A stretch of DNA of 64,000 nt. Source: Piromyces finnis (taxonomy: Eukaryota; Neocallimastigomycota; Neocallimastigomycetes; Neocallimastigales; Neocallimastigaceae). The position numbers were made by a program, and so were the translations under genes. The DNA lies in assembly GCA_002104945.1 (NCBI GenBank), contig MCFH01000057.1:284584-348583 (forward strand), in the 5' to 3' direction. Shown here in pieces: positions 61,981 to 64,000 of the stretch. Position 1 is the first letter of the stretch, and each line of letters begins with the position of its first letter. The notes below the pieces were generated by a model. That model was not told the origin of the DNA. It made no database searches and worked only from the letters and a program-made list of their open reading frames with translations.

Positions 61981-64000
61981 ATGTCAGTCCTTTATATTAA
62001 AGATAAGAATTATATCAGACGTGGTACCCGGTCTTATGGTATCCCCTTAGATGATATTCGCTCCTTCTTTATCCGTGGTATTCGATCATGGTCAGTAAAT
62101 ATGCTATGGGAAAAACTCGAGGTTATTCTAGAAGATAAATTTAATTCAGTTATTAGTGTTAAATATTTTCAAACTTTCAATGATCACTTTTTCTTAGTCA
62201 AGGTTCATGGTTCATCAAAAGATTGTATTAAAATCTTACACATGTTAAAGAAGAAACTTTCAGTTACCTCAATTTCCTTTTCAGCTCGTAGTAGAAGGAA
62301 TCACAAATACACTTTTTCCACTCTCAAACGTAAAATTTTAGTTTCTAATAAATATCAACATTCTATTCAACAATCATTTCAACAATCAGTTCAACAATCA
62401 GTTCAACAATCTCATCAACAATCCGATCTTCAACAAGATCTTCAACAGGATCTTCAACAAGTTTCCCATCATGAAAATATTCCAGATCTACAGCAAACAC
62501 AATTTCAATCTCAACATTCAACAATTAATTCTAATAGTTCTATCAACTCTGATAACAGTTCAATAGTTGATAGTTCTTCAGTTTCACAGCCATCTAGTAA
62601 TAGTTCTACTTATTCCTCTGATGCATCATCCATTAATAACGATGACTTTAATAATAATAATAATAGCAACGATTCTTCCTCATACAACAAGCCTGATAAC
62701 TTTTCTTTTTGTCTTAGTTGGAACACCAATGGGTGGAATCATGAAAAGAGAGATAGTATTAGCTATTTCACAGCTATTTTCAAACCATTATTCTTATGTT
62801 TCCAAGAAACTGGTAATGGTTCTAGATTGAATACAGATTATCCTTGTCGTGTTACTTTGCGAAACTATAGACACTTTTTCAAGAAAGCTGACGAATCAGT
62901 TCCGGGAATGAGAGGTTTATATTTAGGTTTTCACAATTCGTGTCAAGCCTCACTTGAAAACTTCTCTGGAAAGTATATTATTTCTATTTATACTTTTAGT
63001 CTCTGGAATAGATTCAAATGCTCGATTGGAAATGTTTATATGCCTCATAGTCATCACAACATCTATGTTGATCATGCAAAGTTAGAAGTTCGCTTGTGGT
63101 TACAAACTCATTCATCCCATCCATCGATTCTTGTTGGTGATTTTAATATGTCTAAAGTAAAATTATCCAACTGGTTATCAACTAATGGATTAGGAGATTG
63201 GGAAATTCTTCCGCTTAGAGGGTCTACTATCTCTTGGACTCGAGGTGATCAATCTTCCGACATTGACCATGCTCTTATCAATTCGAAGATGAAAGATCTT
63301 ATTCACTCAGGATCATTTATAAATAATTTTTATCCTGTATCAGACCATAAGCCACTTCTTATTAATGGTAAAATTATTCCTATGGATGATTTTTCTAATG
63401 ACTTTAATGTTCCTAAGAAAATTCTGAAATGGAATAGATTAAAATGTATTGAGGAAAAGGAATCTATTCTCAGTCATAATAAATTCCAAATACTTTCAGC
63501 AAAATCCAGCGATCCTAATGTTTCTACAGATGAACTTTCCAAAGAGTTTACTTCAACTGCTTTTTCAATTGCAGACGAGCTCAGTATTACTTCAGCAAAT
63601 AATGTTATAAAGTCTTCATTTCATATTTCACAACAAATTTTTAATCTTCAAAAAATCAAAATGAAGTTGTATAAGAGATTTAAAAAAGAAAGAATTTATG
63701 ATATAGATGAATTTATTAAAAGAATTAAAATCTACCGTAAACTCATTGATTACATCCACAAAAGATGTAATGAATTTAGGAAGCAAGAATATCTTCATTG
63801 GATTAAAACAGGATGTGAGTATATGAAGAGTCATAATCCTAAGAAGGCCTGGAAATGGATCAAGAAAACTGCAAAAATTGGAAAAGATTCCTTCTTTATT
63901 GCTCAACCAATTAAAAATAAAAATGGAGAATTAGTTGTTGCTACGGAAGAACAACTAGATGTGTGGCATGATCATTTCGAAAAGCTTGCATCAGATCCAA
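61981..64000 (+). CDS. LINE polyprotein, copy 2 (3'-truncated by window)
   Basis: Starts at the ATG equivalent to copy 1 and stays open to the window end (673 codons), with the N-terminal domain, Gln/Ser repeat, endonuclease (SWNTNG, VGDFN, SDHKPL) and the start of the region before the reverse transcriptase. Differences from copy 1 include one extra QQSV unit (12 bp), K8D, and GSGS to GSRL next to the endonuclease glutamate region. No stop or frameshift is seen. Whether the rest is intact cannot be told here. Confidence 0.93.
   Translation, partial: MSVLYIKDKNYIRRGTRSYGIPLDDIRSFFIRGIRSWSVNMLWEKLEVILEDKFNSVISVKYFQTFNDHFFLVKVHGSSKDCIKILHMLKKKLSVTSISFSARSRRNHKYTFSTLKRKILVSNKYQHSIQQSFQQSVQQSVQQSHQQSDLQQDLQQDLQQVSHHENIPDLQQTQFQSQHSTINSNSSINSDNSSIVDSSSVSQPSSNSSTYSSDASSINNDDFNNNNNSNDSSSYNKPDNFSFCLSWNTNGWNHEKRDSISYFTAIFKPLFLCFQETGNGSRLNTDYPCRVTLRNYRHFFKKADESVPGMRGLYLGFHNSCQASLENFSGKYIISIYTFSLWNRFKCSIGNVYMPHSHHNIYVDHAKLEVRLWLQTHSSHPSILVGDFNMSKVKLSNWLSTNGLGDWEILPLRGSTISWTRGDQSSDIDHALINSKMKDLIHSGSFINNFYPVSDHKPLLINGKIIPMDDFSNDFNVPKKILKWNRLKCIEEKESILSHNKFQILSAKSSDPNVSTDELSKEFTSTAFSIADELSITSANNVIKSSFHISQQIFNLQKIKMKLYKRFKKERIYDIDEFIKRIKIYRKLIDYIHKRCNEFRKQEYLHWIKTGCEYMKSHNPKKAWKWIKKTAKIGKDSFFIAQPIKNKNGELVVATEEQLDVWHDHFEKLASDP

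Larger units (their letters stand above)
60640..64000 (+). mobile_element. APE-type LINE, copy 2 (cut off by window end)
   Basis: Same family as copy 1, head-to-tail with no host DNA between. The 5' UTR is longer: six tandem monomers (60662-61337) instead of one, followed by the same unique leader. Over the shared 2 kb of ORF I count about 20 substitutions plus one in-frame 12-bp insertion, roughly 1% divergence. Its 3' half lies beyond the window. Confidence 0.93.

Overview
The window looks like nuclear DNA of an early-diverging, flagellated fungus, most likely an anaerobic gut fungus (Neocallimastigomycota). The clues are extreme A+T content in intergenic DNA, introns and third codon positions; long A/T homopolymers and (TTA)n/(TTTA)n arrays; Asn/Ser-rich low-complexity protein segments; short GT-AG introns; fungal-type genes (an HRP1-like RNA-binding protein, VMS1, eEF2); and an apparent CEP290-like gene, which fits an organism with flagellated zoospores. 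This lineage call is inference from style and gene content, not from a phylogeny.

Layout, left to right. The 3' part of a 16-exon coiled-coil gene on + (1-3723, CEP290-like). A TLDc-domain gene with a long acidic Asn/Glu/Ile repeat (5938-8952, +). A complete retrotransposed SINE with a perfect 14-bp target-site duplication (9484-10068, -). A long (TTTA)n array (10.3-10.7 kb) in gene-poor DNA. A two-RRM HRP1-like gene (14944-18322, +). ARL1 (22018-19885, -). VMS1/ANKZF1 (26990-24211, -). A tRNA-Ile(UAU)/tRNA-Thr(UGU) pair (28597-28427, -). About 5.6 kb of gene-poor DNA. A perilipin-like gene (34176-36765, +). A SUN-domain gene (38086-41620, +). UBA3, the NEDD8 E1 catalytic subunit (45175-42455, -). 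A single-exon ankyrin-repeat gene (48151-45824, -). Intronless, codon-biased eEF2 (51717-54257, +). A second, identical tRNA-Ile/tRNA-Thr pair (54820-54990, +). Then two tandem head-to-tail APE-type LINEs (55049-60639, and 60640 past the window end).

The host genes are ordinary housekeeping genes with no shared pathway: vesicle traffic (ARL1), ribosome quality control (VMS1), neddylation (UBA3), nuclear envelope (SUN), translation (eEF2, tRNAs), mRNA 3'-end processing (HRP1-like), lipid storage (perilipin-like) and cilia (CEP290-like). Exon structures were built by hand from splice consensus and phase and close in frame for every gene listed.

The most unusual content is the retroelement system. 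The SINE at 9.5-10 kb has a tRNA-like head and a tail segment aligning to the 3' end of the LINE coding region at 60.3 kb. The two LINEs sit 58 bp downstream of a tRNA gene, abut each other with no host DNA between, and differ in their 5' UTR: the second has six tandem promoter-like monomers where the first has one. A second copy of the same tRNA pair without a LINE provides a natural comparison.
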